Assembly: GCF_002843385.1 (NCBI RefSeq)
Contig: NZ_MVDE01000002.1
Coordinates: 225,847-289,846 of the forward strand
DNA: 64,000 nt
Direction of reading: 5' to 3'
DNA from: Labilibaculum manganireducens
GTDB taxonomy: Bacteria > Bacteroidota > Bacteroidia > Bacteroidales > Marinifilaceae
In this document: piece by piece, positions 9,240 to 18,876 of the stretch
Position numbering within the stretch: position 1 is the first letter of the stretch
How the letters are laid out: each line of letters starts with the position of its first letter
The notes under the pieces: generated by a model
Database searches by the model: none
Seen by the model: only the letters and a program-made list of their open reading frames with translations
What the model was told of the DNA's origin: nothing
Position numbers and translations under genes: made by a program

Positions 9240-10346
9240 ATGAATACTTCATTTTATAATAAATTGTCCTTTGCAATATTGATTGCTGGAAGCCTGTTTT
9301 TAACCTCCTGCGGAAGCAGTAGTGGAGGTGGAGAAGAGGACGTTTTTGAATTCAAATCTTCCGATTTAACCAATAAATACTGGTACTCAAGTACGTTTAT
9401 TGATGATAGTTATTCAAAAAACGATATAGTTCTGGTGTATAAATTTAATGGTGGTGGTGATTTGTACAAGCAAGAATTTAGTGGACGCCGGGATGTTAAG
9501 GTAGGCAGTTGGAGTCTGGGGGATGATAATACATTGATAATAGATGACGAGACCATAATTAATTCTCAGGAGTGGAAAATTGACAAGTCATCAACAAGAG
9601 ATCATATATTCTTAAAAAGTACCATCGGAAACAGAGATTTCTATACTCAAATAAATGAACTTAATGATGTAACTGCTGATGCCTCCATTGTAAAGGAAGT
9701 TTATTTAAAGAATGATGATTTTGTTAGTGGTTACCGATATGATTTTGAGGTGAAGGGAGATAATATTAAAAGTGCTGTTGCAAAAATATCGTCAAATGAA
9801 AGTTTTACTTTAATTAAATCGCAAAATTCAAATGATGAAACTGTTTGGAGAATTAACGAAGTTGATGCAAATAAGTATCTTGAAAATTTCCCTGGAGAAA
9901 AACTTGTCAAATTTGTACTGACAATGAATTCGGGTGAAGAGTATAAGTTAGAGGAGAAAATTTATAATATGGATATTGCTGCATTGAATTATCAATCTGT
10001 AAAATCAGAACACAATACGGGGACAGGGCCTCTTGCTCTGAGCGTTGAGTGGAAGGCTATCGCAGATCCTAATGTGTATTATTATGTGCAAATCTTGAAT
10101 TCTGAAAAAGACGAAAATAACCCGTTGTTTACATCAAATTGGCAACCGGCATCAACGGATGATTTGCAATTATTGACGGTTCAAGAAGATATTGCAGGTG
10201 ACTTTGGACTTGCGTTAGGAGAGCAGTTTTATGTGAAACTAGTGGCTTTCCTATTTGAAGAAGGTATTAATCCATTTCAGGGAGATATTCAGGATTTTAA
10301 TATTCAAGCTCGCTCACAATTTATTAGATCTGGAGGCGAATGGTAA
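9240..10346 (+). CDS. Lipoprotein with lipocalin-like N-terminal region
   Basis: A 368-residue protein with a lipoprotein signal peptide: hydrophobic residues 9-21, lipobox FLTSC, and the modified Cys at C24, followed by a Ser/Gly linker. Residues ~40-135 (LTNKYWYSSTFIDD, VGSWSLGDDNTLIID) resemble the lipocalin-like domains common in Bacteroidota lipoproteins; that is an inference from pattern only. The rest is beta-rich with no recognised motif. It is single, closed by a strong terminator. I do not know its function. Confidence 0.7.
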   Translation: MNTSFYNKLSFAILIAGSLFLTSCGSSSGGGEEDVFEFKSSDLTNKYWYSSTFIDDSYSKNDIVLVYKFNGGGDLYKQEFSGRRDVKVGSWSLGDDNTLIIDDETIINSQEWKIDKSSTRDHIFLKSTIGNRDFYTQINELNDVTADASIVKEVYLKNDDFVSGYRYDFEVKGDNIKSAVAKISSNESFTLIKSQNSNDETVWRINEVDANKYLENFPGEKLVKFVLTMNSGEEYKLEEKIYNMDIAALNYQSVKSEHNTGTGPLALSVEWKAIADPNVYYYVQILNSEKDENNPLFTSNWQPASTDDLQLLTVQEDIAGDFGLALGEQFYVKLVAFLFEEGINPFQGDIQDFNIQARSQFIRSGGEW

Positions 10347-10390
10347 TAGAGGTTGATAAAATATTTAAACCCCGGGACTGATTTTGAACT

Positions 10391-10430
10391 GCACCCCAAA
10401 AGTTAGACGTAACTTTTGGGGTGCTTTTTT
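10391..10430 (+). terminator. Strong Rho-independent terminator
   Basis: A 14-bp perfect stem (GCACCCCAAAAGTT at 10391-10404 with its complement at 10411-10424), a six-base loop and six T. It ends the lipoprotein transcript. Confidence 0.9.
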
Positions 10431-10515
10431 ATTAATCCAACGCAAAACAATCTACTGTTTTTACAAAAGGTTTTGTTGTTTTGCTTGCACCCAGTGTGTG
10501 GCATCAGGGAAAATA
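10431..10515 (-). pseudogene. Decayed copy of the 3' end of the neighbouring alpha/beta-hydrolase gene
   Basis: This stretch aligns base for base with the first ~85 bases of the region starting 7 bp before the hydrolase stop (about 10928-11012). Both begin ATTAATCCAACGCAAAA and share CACCCAGTGTNNGGCAT-type blocks. On the minus strand the copy reads DATHWVQAKQQNLL where the intact gene has NAGHWVHAEQPKLL. Lost bases after that shift the frame relative to the intact gene's VKTVEYFALD. Only the end of the gene is recognisable; nothing aligns beyond about 10515. Confidence 0.75.
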
Positions 10516-10568
10516 CTAAGTTAATCGATGAATAAATGTTTCGAAATCTGAAAAGTTAGCTAAGTAAT

Positions 10569-10870
10569 CCTGCAAGGCATACTTTGTAAAATAATAATAG
10601 TGTATGTAAGCTTACAAAGTATATTTTTCAAAATCGAAATGCCTTTTGTTGGCTTGCAAGGCATATTTTTCAAAATCGAAATGCTCAATGTAATCTTGCA
10701 AAGTATACTTTTCAAAACAGCAATGGTGATTGTAAGCCAGCAAAGAATACTTTTAAAAATCCAAACAGTCTTTGTAATGCTGCAAGCTATACTTTTAAAA
10801 ATAAAAATAGTCTTTGTAAGCTTACAAGACATACTTTCCAAAAAAAAAAGAGGCACTTTCAAACTTGCAC
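10569..10870. repeat. 42-bp degenerate tandem repeat, about seven copies
   Basis: Units start at 10569, 10611, 10653, 10695, 10737, 10779 and 10821, with a partial eighth at 10864. Each unit has a core like GCAAAGTATACTTTTCAAAA, then a variable centre, ending TTTGTAAG. Unit junctions form an imperfect palindrome; at 10813-10828 it is close to TTTGTAAGCTTACAAG. Because 42 is a multiple of three, both strands stay open with 14-residue periodic frames, but these lack codon conservation and are not called as genes. The array is flanked by the decayed and intact copies of the hydrolase 3' end. Confidence 0.9.
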
Positions 10871-10927
10871 TTAATGTTGTACACATTCGGGCAAAGTACG
10901 CAAGTTGTTACCGATAAGTACAAATAA

Positions 10928-11737
10928 TTAATCCAACGCAAAATATTCTACCGTTTTAACCAGTAGTTTTGGTTGTTCGGCATGTACCCAGTGTCCGGCA
11001 TTGGGAATGGTTGCTATTTCTGCTTTTGGAAATATCGTTCGTATTAAATTGTGGTCGTTATCGCTTATGTAATTCGATTTTTCGCCACGGATAAATAGAA
11101 CAGGAAATGCTGTAATTCCTTTGCCTTCTGCAAAACGATCACCATCAATACCGTCCATTATTTGAGGTAAGTATTCGTTAATGGTTTTAATATTTAGTTT
11201 CCAGATAAACTGTTTGTTCTCGTCTCTTTTCAAATTTTTAAGAAGAAATTGTCTGACACGTTTACTGGTTATGCTTTCTGTTAATTTTGCATCAATTTCG
11301 GTTCTGTTTTTGTAAAGCGATAAATCCAAATTAAGCATGGCTTTAACGATGCAGGAGTGATCGATTGTTTGTGGGGCGTAATCGGAAATCCTGCTGTAGT
11401 TTTTGGGAGCAATATCCACAACAAGCAGACTGATTACTCTTTCGGGATGATCGGCAGCAAAAAACATAACTGTTTTCCCGCCCATCGAATGCCCAAGTAA
11501 AATGGCCTTTTCAATTTTGTGATCGTTCATAAATTCCAGAAGATCTTCTTTTAAATCCTGATAAGTATGTGAATTGGCATGAGGAGAGTCTCCATGATTT
11601 CTTTGATCGATGATATAAACTTCGAAGTTCTCCGAAAGCTCTTTGGCAATAGTCAGCCAATTATCCGATGCGCCGTAAAGACCATGAAGAATTAATAAAG
11701 GATAACCTTTGCCAAGTTTTTTGTAATTGAGTTTCAT
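10928..11737 (-). CDS. Alpha/beta-fold hydrolase (YbfF-like)
   Basis: A 269-residue alpha/beta hydrolase. It has the oxyanion region LHGLYGASDNW, the IIDQRNHGDSPH strand and turn, the nucleophile elbow GHSMGG (S84) and the catalytic His H249 in NAGHWVHAEQP. This arrangement resembles the esterase YbfF family. It reads toward the 42-bp repeat array, and its last ~85 bp are duplicated on the far side of that array. No substrate can be assigned. Confidence 0.88.
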   Translation of the reverse strand: MKLNYKKLGKGYPLLILHGLYGASDNWLTIAKELSENFEVYIIDQRNHGDSPHANSHTYQDLKEDLLEFMNDHKIEKAILLGHSMGGKTVMFFAADHPERVISLLVVDIAPKNYSRISDYAPQTIDHSCIVKAMLNLDLSLYKNRTEIDAKLTESITSKRVRQFLLKNLKRDENKQFIWKLNIKTINEYLPQIMDGIDGDRFAEGKGITAFPVLFIRGEKSNYISDNDHNLIRTIFPKAEIATIPNAGHWVHAEQPKLLVKTVEYFALD

Positions 11738-11762
11738 TTACGTGAGATTAATTTCGGAAATA

Positions 11763-11925
11763 ATACCAATTTAATTTCAAAATTATCTTTAAATAAAATG
11801 GAATAATTTTCTGCTGTATCAAGGCAAAAAAGTAAAAGATAGCCGAGTTACCTTACATCTTTTTTAACGAAGATATAGCTGAAAAGAAACATTTTAAAAG
11901 ATGCGTTTTGATGTTAATTTGGTAT
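11763..11925. mobile_element. MITE-like element, 163 bp with terminal inverted repeats
   Basis: ATACCAATTTAA (11763-11774) and TTAATTTGGTAT (11914-11925) are inverted repeats matching at 11 of 12 positions. The 140 bp between them are non-coding and contain AAAAGATAGCCGAG and similar AT-rich blocks. It fills most of the gap between the hydrolase and pdxJ genes. A clear target-site duplication was not seen. Size and termini suggest a non-autonomous transposable element or a family of dispersed repeats. Confidence 0.5.
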
Positions 11926-11991
11926 AAAGATAAGAACCAAATCAATAAAGTGATTGGTTAAGTTGAGTTTTTTAAGAAGATTCAGAAATAG

Positions 11992-12019
11992 AAAAAGGAT
12001 GCCTTGAGAGCATCCTTTT
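11992..12019 (-). terminator. Rho-independent terminator after pdxJ
   Basis: AAAAGGATGC (about 11993-12002) pairs with GCATCCTTTT (12010-12019), with a run of T on the minus strand beyond, 24 bp after the pdxJ stop. Confidence 0.75.
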
Positions 12020-12042
12020 GAAAATATATAACGAGTTCAGAC

Positions 12043-12756
12043 TTATTTCAAACACCTAAGATACATCTGAATGGTATTTTCCAAACCATAGTACAATGAA
12101 TCAGAAATAAGGGCATGCCCAATTGACACTTCAGTTAAATTTGGAATGTTATCGTTAAAATATTTAAGATTTTCCAAACTCAAATCGTGTCCGGCATTAA
12201 TTTCCAAGCCTAATTCATGAGCCTTTTTTGCTGCAATTACAAAAGGACGAATGGCCTCCTCTTTATTTTTAGGATAATTTGTCGCATACGGTTCTGTGTA
12301 TAATTCTATACGATCTGTTCCAGTGGCAACAGCACCTTCTATATTTGCCAGGTTAGTATCAACGAAAATGGAAGTTCTGATGCCAACATCTTTAAATTCC
12401 TTTATAATTTCGATTAAAATGTCACGATTTTTAACTGTATCCCATCCAGCATTAGAAGTTAATGCCTCCGGAGGATCAGGAACAAGAGTAACCTGCGTAG
12501 GTTTTGCTTTTACAACCAAATCAATAAAATCACGGGTTGGATATCCTTCAATATTAAATTCTGTGGTAACTAAAGATTCTAAATCCCTAACATCCTGATA
12601 ACGAATATGTCTTTGGTCAGGACGAGGATGTACTGTAATGCCTTCAGCTCCAAATCTTTCACAATCTAAAGCTACCTTGCAAACATTAGGAGTATTCCCT
12701 CCCCGGGCATTTCTAATTGTCGCAATTTTGTTTATATTTACACTAAGTCTGGTCAT
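12043..12756 (-). CDS. pdxJ: Pyridoxine 5'-phosphate synthase
   Basis: PdxJ condenses 1-deoxyxylulose 5-phosphate with 3-amino-2-oxopropyl phosphate in vitamin B6 synthesis. The 237-residue TIM barrel begins [17 protein letters not shown] and contains [31 protein letters not shown], and the C-terminal [11 protein letters not shown] and [13 protein letters not shown], all family signatures. It is divergently transcribed from the CBS gene and nadK, an arrangement common near nadK in Bacteroidota. Confidence 0.95.
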   Translation of the reverse strand: MTRLSVNINKIATIRNARGGNTPNVCKVALDCERFGAEGITVHPRPDQRHIRYQDVRDLESLVTTEFNIEGYPTRDFIDLVVKAKPTQVTLVPDPPEALTSNAGWDTVKNRDILIEIIKEFKDVGIRTSIFVDTNLANIEGAVATGTDRIELYTEPYATNYPKNKEEAIRPFVIAAKKAHELGLEINAGHDLSLENLKYFNDNIPNLTEVSIGHALISDSLYYGLENTIQMYLRCLK

Positions 12757-12869
12757 TTTATATAACTTTATTGATAGAATAAATAGGTGAAAATAAGTAC
12801 AAATTTTCTTTGTGTAATTAAATTCTCCTTAAGGCAAAATTAAAAGTAATTCCTAGAAAACAGGTATGT

Positions 12870-13535
12870 ATGATAGCAAAAGATTTAATTTCTGATGTAG
12901 TTCCGGTATTACGGGAAACAGATACGGGGATTCAAGCTCTTAACTGGATGGAGATTTTCAGAGTTTCTCATTTGCCAATAGTAAAGGGGGATCAGTTTCT
13001 GGGCTTAATTTCAGACAACGATATCTACGACTTAAACAAGGCGGAAGAACCTATCGGCGATCAAAAATTATCCCTGTTTAGTCCCTATGTAAACGAAAAT
13101 CATCATATCTACGAAGTAATAGAGATAATTTCAAGGCTTAAATTGACTGTGATACCGGTTTTGGAAGATGAGAAAACCTATGTAGGTCTTATAACTTTAA
13201 ATGATTTGATGCAATACATTGAAAGAATTTTTTCCGTTCGCGAACCTGGAGGTATCGTTGTGTTAGAACTTAATTCTGTAGATTATTCTTTAAGCGAAAT
13301 ATCAAGAATTGTAGAGAGTAATGATGCAAAAATTCTCAGTCTGTATGTGACATCATCTACGGATTCAAGAAAAATTGAATTAACAATTAAAATAAACCGA
13401 ACCAATATTACTTCAATAATACAAACTTTTTTGCGTTACGATTACACCATTAAAACTACCTATGTTCGTGAAGATGACATGAAAGATATGATGGAGGATC
13501 GATACAATTCGTTCATGAGGTTTCTAAATATCTAA
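12870..13535 (+). CDS. CBS-domain pair protein
   Basis: A 221-residue protein with two CBS motifs in the first ~125 residues (LPIVKGDQFLGLISDNDIYDL and IPVLEDEKTYVGLITLNDLM, each typical of the motif's last strand). A C-terminal ACT-like region follows (~140-215). CBS pairs usually bind adenosine nucleotides. Its position just before nadK is conserved in Bacteroidota as far as I recall, which suggests but does not prove a link to nucleotide or NAD metabolism. Confidence 0.82.
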   Translation: MIAKDLISDVVPVLRETDTGIQALNWMEIFRVSHLPIVKGDQFLGLISDNDIYDLNKAEEPIGDQKLSLFSPYVNENHHIYEVIEIISRLKLTVIPVLEDEKTYVGLITLNDLMQYIERIFSVREPGGIVVLELNSVDYSLSEISRIVESNDAKILSLYVTSSTDSRKIELTIKINRTNITSIIQTFLRYDYTIKTTYVREDDMKDMMEDRYNSFMRFLNI

Positions 13536-13573
13536 AAAGCTTAAGTTTCGGCTTCTTTTTCTGCATAGAATTC

Positions 13574-13602
13574 TTGCCACTAATCAGATTACTCTATATT
13601 TG
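13574..13602 (+). promoter_or_regulatory. Probable nadK promoter
   Basis: TTG (13574-13576), 18 bp, then TATATTTG (13595-13602), which matches the Bacteroidota TTG/TAnnTTTG promoter pattern. Transcription would start near 13609, leaving a leader of about 130 bases before nadK. Confidence 0.5.
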
Positions 13603-13742
13603 TGCTAAACATTACTTAAATAGACATACCAAGCCAATCTTATGGTTTTATTGGATTTTAAGAGAATGTAAATTTAAAAAGGTTTTAGAATTTTTTGGAT
13701 TCTGTTACACAAGCAAATAAACAAAACACAAATTTGTGAAGT

Positions 13743-14627
13743 ATGAAAGTTGCACTTTTTGGCAGATCATTTAACGAAAGCTTTACCGAAAGTTTTATTA
13801 TGATGTTTGACGTTTTTACCAGTCATAATATCGAAGTAATCATTTATGAACCTTTTTATGATTTTCTAATCAGGGAAATTAATTTTAAACCTCCTGTTCA
13901 GTCCTATTTTCATAGTAATAAGGATTTGGATAAGAAAGTGGATTTCTTCTTTAGTATTGGCGGCGATGGTACTTTCTTGGATGCGGTGACATTTGTGCGC
14001 GATTCGGGGATTCCATTGGTGGGGATTAATAGTGGTCGCTTAGGTTTTATGGCCGATATCGCTCAGGATGAAATACCGCAGGCATTGGCCGATATTGTGG
14101 CCGGAGAATATAGTTTTGAGGAGCGGAACTTACTACGGTTGGAAACATCAAGGAATGGCTTGTTTGAGGAATTTAATTATGCTTTAAACGAATTTACCGT
14201 TCATAAAACAGACTCGGCTTCGATGATCACGATTCATACCTATCTGAATAATGAGTATTTGAATTCTTATTGGGCCGATGGTTTAATTATAGCGACTCCA
14301 ACCGGATCTACAGCATATTCGTTAAGTGTTGGCGGGCCAATATTAATCCCCAATACACAAAATTTTATCATTTCGCCTATTTCTCCGCACAACCTTACAG
14401 TTCGACCGATTGTTGTGCCCAATCATCATGAAATAACACTTCGGGTTGAAGGTCGAAGTGATAGTTATTTGGCTTCGCTTGATTCCCGATCATGTACTTT
14501 TGAATCATCAATTGAACTGAAAATCAGGAGGGCTGATTTTCAGATTAAGGTATTAAAACTAAAAACACATAGTTTTTACGGAACCTTGAGAAACAAGCTC
14601 ATGTGGGGTGTTGATAAACGTAACTAG
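13743..14627 (+). CDS. nadK: NAD kinase
   Basis: Phosphorylates NAD to NADP. The 294-residue protein has the signature GGDGTFLDAV (residues 73-82), NEFTVHK, and the ATP/NAD-binding PTGSTAYSLSVGGP, with SPISPHNLTVRPIVVP near the C-terminus. Length and order are typical. It starts the plus-strand run that leads into the envelope cluster, but a separate promoter before porG is possible. Confidence 0.95.
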   Translation: MKVALFGRSFNESFTESFIMMFDVFTSHNIEVIIYEPFYDFLIREINFKPPVQSYFHSNKDLDKKVDFFFSIGGDGTFLDAVTFVRDSGIPLVGINSGRLGFMADIAQDEIPQALADIVAGEYSFEERNLLRLETSRNGLFEEFNYALNEFTVHKTDSASMITIHTYLNNEYLNSYWADGLIIATPTGSTAYSLSVGGPILIPNTQNFIISPISPHNLTVRPIVVPNHHEITLRVEGRSDSYLASLDSRSCTFESSIELKIRRADFQIKVLKLKTHSFYGTLRNKLMWGVDKRN

Positions 14628-14693
14628 AGAACAATTTTATTTGGGTTTTCATTTTAACAAAATTTAACGACGGGTTGGCGTTATTTTTTTTCA

Positions 14694-14728
14694 TTGATAA
14701 GGTTTTTTAAGATTATATGTTACTTTTG
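14694..14728 (+). promoter_or_regulatory. Possible porG-uppS-bamA promoter
   Basis: TACTTTTG (14721-14728) is a full match to TAnnTTTG; the nearest TTG upstream (14694-14696) is 24 bp away, slightly beyond the usual spacing. It lies 110 bp before the porG start. Confidence 0.4.
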
Positions 14729-14838
14729 TAGCTTGTGAATAAATTGAGCTGGAATACATCCTCTTCAAACCAACGGTTTTAGGAGCTTAAGCAACAACTT
14801 CTCTTTGTTTGCAAGAAGGAAAACACAAACTTGATTTC

Positions 14839-15504
14839 ATGTATAAACTGATATTGGGAATACTGTTTTTTGCGATAGGAAATTCAGCTTTTTCGCAGAC
14901 TAAAGCAGAGTTAGGCTTCTTTGGCGGAGTCTCCTATTATATGGGTGATATTAATCCTCAAAAGCAGTTTTATTCAAATTCAGTTGCCTTGGGAGGAATT
15001 TACCGGTATAATTTTAATTCACGGTATGCTTTAAGGGCTGGCATGTTGTTTTCAGGTTTAAAAGCAGAGGATAGGGATTTTAATAATTCATATCAACAAG
15101 CAAGAGGTGCATCATTCAAAACAGATTTAGTTGATCTATCCCTGCAGGTAGAATTTAACTTTCAGTCTTTTTGGTCACCTAAAAAAACGAAAAGCCAGAC
15201 TCTGGTTCCTTATGTTACAGGAGGGATTGGATACATTGCTCCAAGCAGTACCAGCTCTTCATTCACAATTCCAATGGGAGTTGGTGTGAAAACGAACTTA
15301 ACAGGCCGATGGACAGCAGCTTTGGAATGGAGTTTTAGAAAGAGTTTTACCGATGATCTGGATCATCTTGATGATCCAAATGATCTTAATAAAAGTAGTT
15401 TAGTACACAATAACGATTGGGCATCTTTTTTTGGAGTAATGATAAGTTATAAATTATTCCCTGATAATGAAGAATGCCATTCATACGATCGCTTTGTAAA
15501 ATAA
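14839..15504 (+). CDS. PorG-like outer-membrane protein (DUF6089)
   Basis: A 221-residue protein with a signal peptide (hydrophobic MYKLILGILFFAIGNSAFSQ) and a beta-rich body ending in an aromatic strand, as in small outer-membrane barrels. The sequence GFFGGVSYYMGDINP and the location directly before uppS and bamA match the DUF6089/PorG protein of Bacteroidota, in Porphyromonas part of the type IX secretion machine. I start at the ATG at 14839, where the signal peptide begins; the frame is open to 14809. The assignment rests on synteny and pattern. Confidence 0.8.
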   Translation: MYKLILGILFFAIGNSAFSQTKAELGFFGGVSYYMGDINPQKQFYSNSVALGGIYRYNFNSRYALRAGMLFSGLKAEDRDFNNSYQQARGASFKTDLVDLSLQVEFNFQSFWSPKKTKSQTLVPYVTGGIGYIAPSSTSSSFTIPMGVGVKTNLTGRWTAALEWSFRKSFTDDLDHLDDPNDLNKSSLVHNNDWASFFGVMISYKLFPDNEECHSYDRFVK

Positions 15505-15507
15505 GAT

Positions 15508-16254
15508 ATGTCATTTAAAAATAAAATAGTAAAGGAAAAGCTGCCAACTCATCTTGCCATTATAATGGATGGGAATGGGCGATGGGCAAAAATGCGGGGA
15601 GAACATCGTATTGTAGGTCATCAGAACGGCGTTGAAGCAGTAAGGCAAACTGTTGAAGCTGCCGGTGAGCTTGGAATTTCTTATTTAACCCTGTACGCGT
15701 TTTCTACCGAGAATTGGAATCGACCTCAGGATGAGGTTTTAGGATTAATGTCCTTGTTGGTTGAAGCAATAGAAAATGAGACTCCTACTTTAATGAAGAA
15801 CAACGTTCGCCTGCAGGCAATTGGCGATCTGGCAAGTTTGCCGCTTGAGGTAAGGGAGAAATTACAGGGAACAATTTCCAATACATCCGGGAATTCAGGT
15901 TTGACTTTAGTTTTAGCCTTAAGTTATAGCTCCAGGTGGGAAATTGTGAATGCAGTTAAAAATATTGCAAGTCAGGTTCAAAACGGAGATATATCTCTGG
16001 ATGAAATTAATTCGGACTTGTTCTCTAATCAACTTACCACCAAAGGTATCCCTGATCCGGAACTTTTGATAAGAACGAGCGGAGAAAACAGAATAAGCAA
16101 TTTTCTTTTGTGGCAAATAGCTTATTCTGAATTGTATTTTACTGAATTGTTCTGGCCTGATTTTAATAAAGAAGAGCTTTATAAAGCACTTTTTGATTAT
16201 CAGAACAGAGAGCGTCGATTTGGTAAGATTAGTGAACAAATTAAAGATAAATAA
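15508..16254 (+). CDS. uppS: Isoprenyl transferase (undecaprenyl diphosphate synthase)
   Basis: Makes the C55 lipid carrier for peptidoglycan and surface glycans. Family motifs are [11 protein letters not shown] (catalytic Asp and P-loop-like region), [25 protein letters not shown], and the C-terminal [20 protein letters not shown] and FTELFWPDF. 248 residues is normal. It starts 4 bp after porG and is 25 bp before bamA. Confidence 0.95.
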   Translation: MSFKNKIVKEKLPTHLAIIMDGNGRWAKMRGEHRIVGHQNGVEAVRQTVEAAGELGISYLTLYAFSTENWNRPQDEVLGLMSLLVEAIENETPTLMKNNVRLQAIGDLASLPLEVREKLQGTISNTSGNSGLTLVLALSYSSRWEIVNAVKNIASQVQNGDISLDEINSDLFSNQLTTKGIPDPELLIRTSGENRISNFLLWQIAYSELYFTELFWPDFNKEELYKALFDYQNRERRFGKISEQIKDK

Positions 16255-16278
16255 GCATTAACCATTATAATTCAAGTA

Positions 16279-18801
16279 ATGATTAAAAGATTAACTTTCA
16301 TTTTTACTCTATTTTTAAGTTTTAGTGCGTTAGCGCAGGAAACCGATACAATTTATAATCCGGTAACTCATTATTCTTCTCCAAAAAGTTATGAATTGGG
16401 TGGCGTTACAGTAACAGGAGTAAAACATTTGGAAAATAATGTTTTGGTGCAAATTTCAGGTCTTCGTGTTGGTACTACCATTGAAGTTCCTGGCGAAAAG
16501 GTGACAAACGCAATTAATAAATTGTATAAACAAGGTCTCTTTTCGGACATTCAAATTACAGCAACCAAGGAAATAGGAAACAAGATTTACCTTAATATCC
16601 AACTACAGGAACGTCCTCGATTGTCTTTGGTAAATTATAACGGAACATCTAAAAGTGAGACAACAAAGCTGAAAGAGAAATTAAAGCTGATGAAAGGAAC
16701 TCAGGTTACCGATTATCTGGTTACAAACATAAAAACTATAGTTGAAGGATACTTTAAAGAAAAGGGTTTTTACAATACTAGTGTTTCCGTTATTCAAAGG
16801 GATGATTCAGCAGAGGAAAATAGTGTGATACTCGATATTAATATTGATCGAAACAATAAAATTAAGATTAAGCATATTTTTGTTGAGGGAAATACAGCTT
16901 TTTCCGATAAAAAGGTGAAAAAAGCAATCAAGGATTCAAAAGAGAAAACATTCAGAAATTTCTTAAAATCTTCTAAGTATATTGAAGAAAAATGGAACGA
17001 GGATAAATTGACTTTAATTGAGAAGTACAACGAAAAAGGTTATAGGGATGCGCTTGTTTTGTCAGATAGCATTGAACAGGTATCTGAGGATAGAGTGAAT
17101 ATTCATGTGAAAGTGAAAGAAGGGAATCAGTATTTTTTCAATAATATTGATTGGGTCGGTAATACAGTGTATACCGGTTATTGGCTGCAACGGGTTTTGC
17201 AGATAAAAAAAGGTGATGTTTACAATCAGACTTTACTTGACAAGAGATTGAGCAGTGATGATGATGCTGTTAGTAATCAGTATCTTGACAAAGGATATTT
17301 ATTCTTCAATGTGAATCCGGTAGAAACAGTTATTGGTAAGGATTCTATTAATCTTGAAATGAGAATTGTTGAAGGAAAACAGGCAACCATAGATAGAGTA
17401 AATATTATTGGAAATACAAAAACTCATGAGCATGTTGCCCGTAGGGAGTTGTATACATATCCTGGAGAATTGTTTAGCAAGTCGGATATCATTCGAAGTG
17501 TAAGGGAATTGGCTCAGTTAGGTCATTTTGATCCGGAAACTATTAGCCCGGATGTGAAGCCTCACCCTGAAAGTGGAACTGTGGATATTAATTATAAGTT
17601 AGAGGAAAAAGCGAATGACCAGATAGAACTCTCAGGAGGATGGGGTGCTGGAATGATTATTGGTACCGTTGGTTTGAAATTTTCTAATTTCTCGATTAGA
17701 AATATATTTAATAAAGAGGCTTGGAGTCCTTTGCCAACGGGAGACGGGCAAACATTGAGTATACGTGCTCAAACGAATGGTTCATACTACAATTCTTATA
17801 GTATGTCATTTACCGAGCCTTGGTTAGGAGGTAAAAAACCAACTTCATTAAGTACTTCAATTTATTATTCTCAGCAAACCGGATATAGTCGCTCTTATAG
17901 TAACAGCTATAGCTATGCAAGCTCATCAGGGAATTCAGATCAAAGTCAGAAAGTGTTTGGAGCAAGTGTAGGATTGGCTCGTCGTTTAAAATGGCCTGAT
18001 AATTATTTTTCTTTGTATAATGAGGTTAGTTATCAGAACTACAGATTAAAAGATTGGCAGTATTATTTAATCTCTGACGGAACATCCAATAATTTCAGTT
18101 TTACAACTACTTTATCAAGGAGTTCTATAGATAATCCATTATATACCAGAAGAGGTTCCTCATTTTCTTTAAGTGTTAAATTGACACCACCATTTTCATT
18201 TTTCGATAATGTTAACTACTCGAGTGGAAATACAAGCGATCAGGAAAGATATAAATGGATTGAATATCACAAATGGGTATTTAAAGGAAAAATGTATACA
18301 TCCTTATTGAATAGTACTGATAAACTGGTTTTATATACAGGAACTGAGTTTGGATATTTGGGGTATTATAATAAAGATAAAAGATCACCTTTCGAAGGAT
18401 TTGAAGTAGGAGGTGATGGTATGTCGGGATACAGCATGTACGGAAGTGACAATATTGGACTAAGAGGATATGAAAATGGATCTTTGACCCCGGTAAGTAC
18501 GACAGGCAGACGATTGGGAGGTAATATTTATTCTAAATTTACTGCAGAAGTTCGTTATCCGCTATCTTTAAGCCAGTCTGCAACTATTTATGCATTGGCA
18601 TTTGCCGAAGCAGGAAATGCCTGGTATGATTTTGAACAATTTCAACCATTCAATTTGAAGCGTTCTGCAGGTGTTGGGCTTAGAATATTCCTTCCTATGT
18701 TTGGATTATTAGGAATTGATTACGGATATGGATTTGATGAAGCGAATCAGGCAGGACAGAACGGTGGTCAATTCCATTTTGTAATTGGTCAACAATTTTA
18801 G
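16279..18801 (+). CDS. bamA: Outer-membrane assembly factor BamA
   Basis: BamA inserts beta-barrel proteins into the outer membrane. The 840-residue protein has a signal peptide (residues 1-20), about five POTRA domains (residues ~35-445, for example VTVTGVKHLENNVL, IFVEGNTAFSDKKV, INNVDWVG-like and VNIIGNTKTHEHV), and a C-terminal barrel. The barrel holds the conserved RGYENGSLTPV loop (VRGF/Y-like motif) and ends with the aromatic FHFVIGQQF. It is followed by two OmpH/Skp chaperone genes, its usual partners. Confidence 0.95.
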   Translation: MIKRLTFIFTLFLSFSALAQETDTIYNPVTHYSSPKSYELGGVTVTGVKHLENNVLVQISGLRVGTTIEVPGEKVTNAINKLYKQGLFSDIQITATKEIGNKIYLNIQLQERPRLSLVNYNGTSKSETTKLKEKLKLMKGTQVTDYLVTNIKTIVEGYFKEKGFYNTSVSVIQRDDSAEENSVILDINIDRNNKIKIKHIFVEGNTAFSDKKVKKAIKDSKEKTFRNFLKSSKYIEEKWNEDKLTLIEKYNEKGYRDALVLSDSIEQVSEDRVNIHVKVKEGNQYFFNNIDWVGNTVYTGYWLQRVLQIKKGDVYNQTLLDKRLSSDDDAVSNQYLDKGYLFFNVNPVETVIGKDSINLEMRIVEGKQATIDRVNIIGNTKTHEHVARRELYTYPGELFSKSDIIRSVRELAQLGHFDPETISPDVKPHPESGTVDINYKLEEKANDQIELSGGWGAGMIIGTVGLKFSNFSIRNIFNKEAWSPLPTGDGQTLSIRAQTNGSYYNSYSMSFTEPWLGGKKPTSLSTSIYYSQQTGYSRSYSNSYSYASSSGNSDQSQKVFGASVGLARRLKWPDNYFSLYNEVSYQNYRLKDWQYYLISDGTSNNFSFTTTLSRSSIDNPLYTRRGSSFSLSVKLTPPFSFFDNVNYSSGNTSDQERYKWIEYHKWVFKGKMYTSLLNSTDKLVLYTGTEFGYLGYYNKDKRSPFEGFEVGGDGMSGYSMYGSDNIGLRGYENGSLTPVSTTGRRLGGNIYSKFTAEVRYPLSLSQSATIYALAFAEAGNAWYDFEQFQPFNLKRSAGVGLRIFLPMFGLLGIDYGYGFDEANQAGQNGGQFHFVIGQQF

Positions 18802-18876
18802 CATATTTTATGTCACTCGTCTTTGGAGCTATTATAATTTAAGTTATTTTAGATTTTAATTCTAAATAAGAATCGA

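Noticed and set aside
10560..10917. Two overlapping open frames, one on each strand, over the 42-bp repeats (about 105 residues each)
   Set aside because: They exist because the repeat period is divisible by three and the units lack stops; no codon-position pattern, signal or known motif supports translation.
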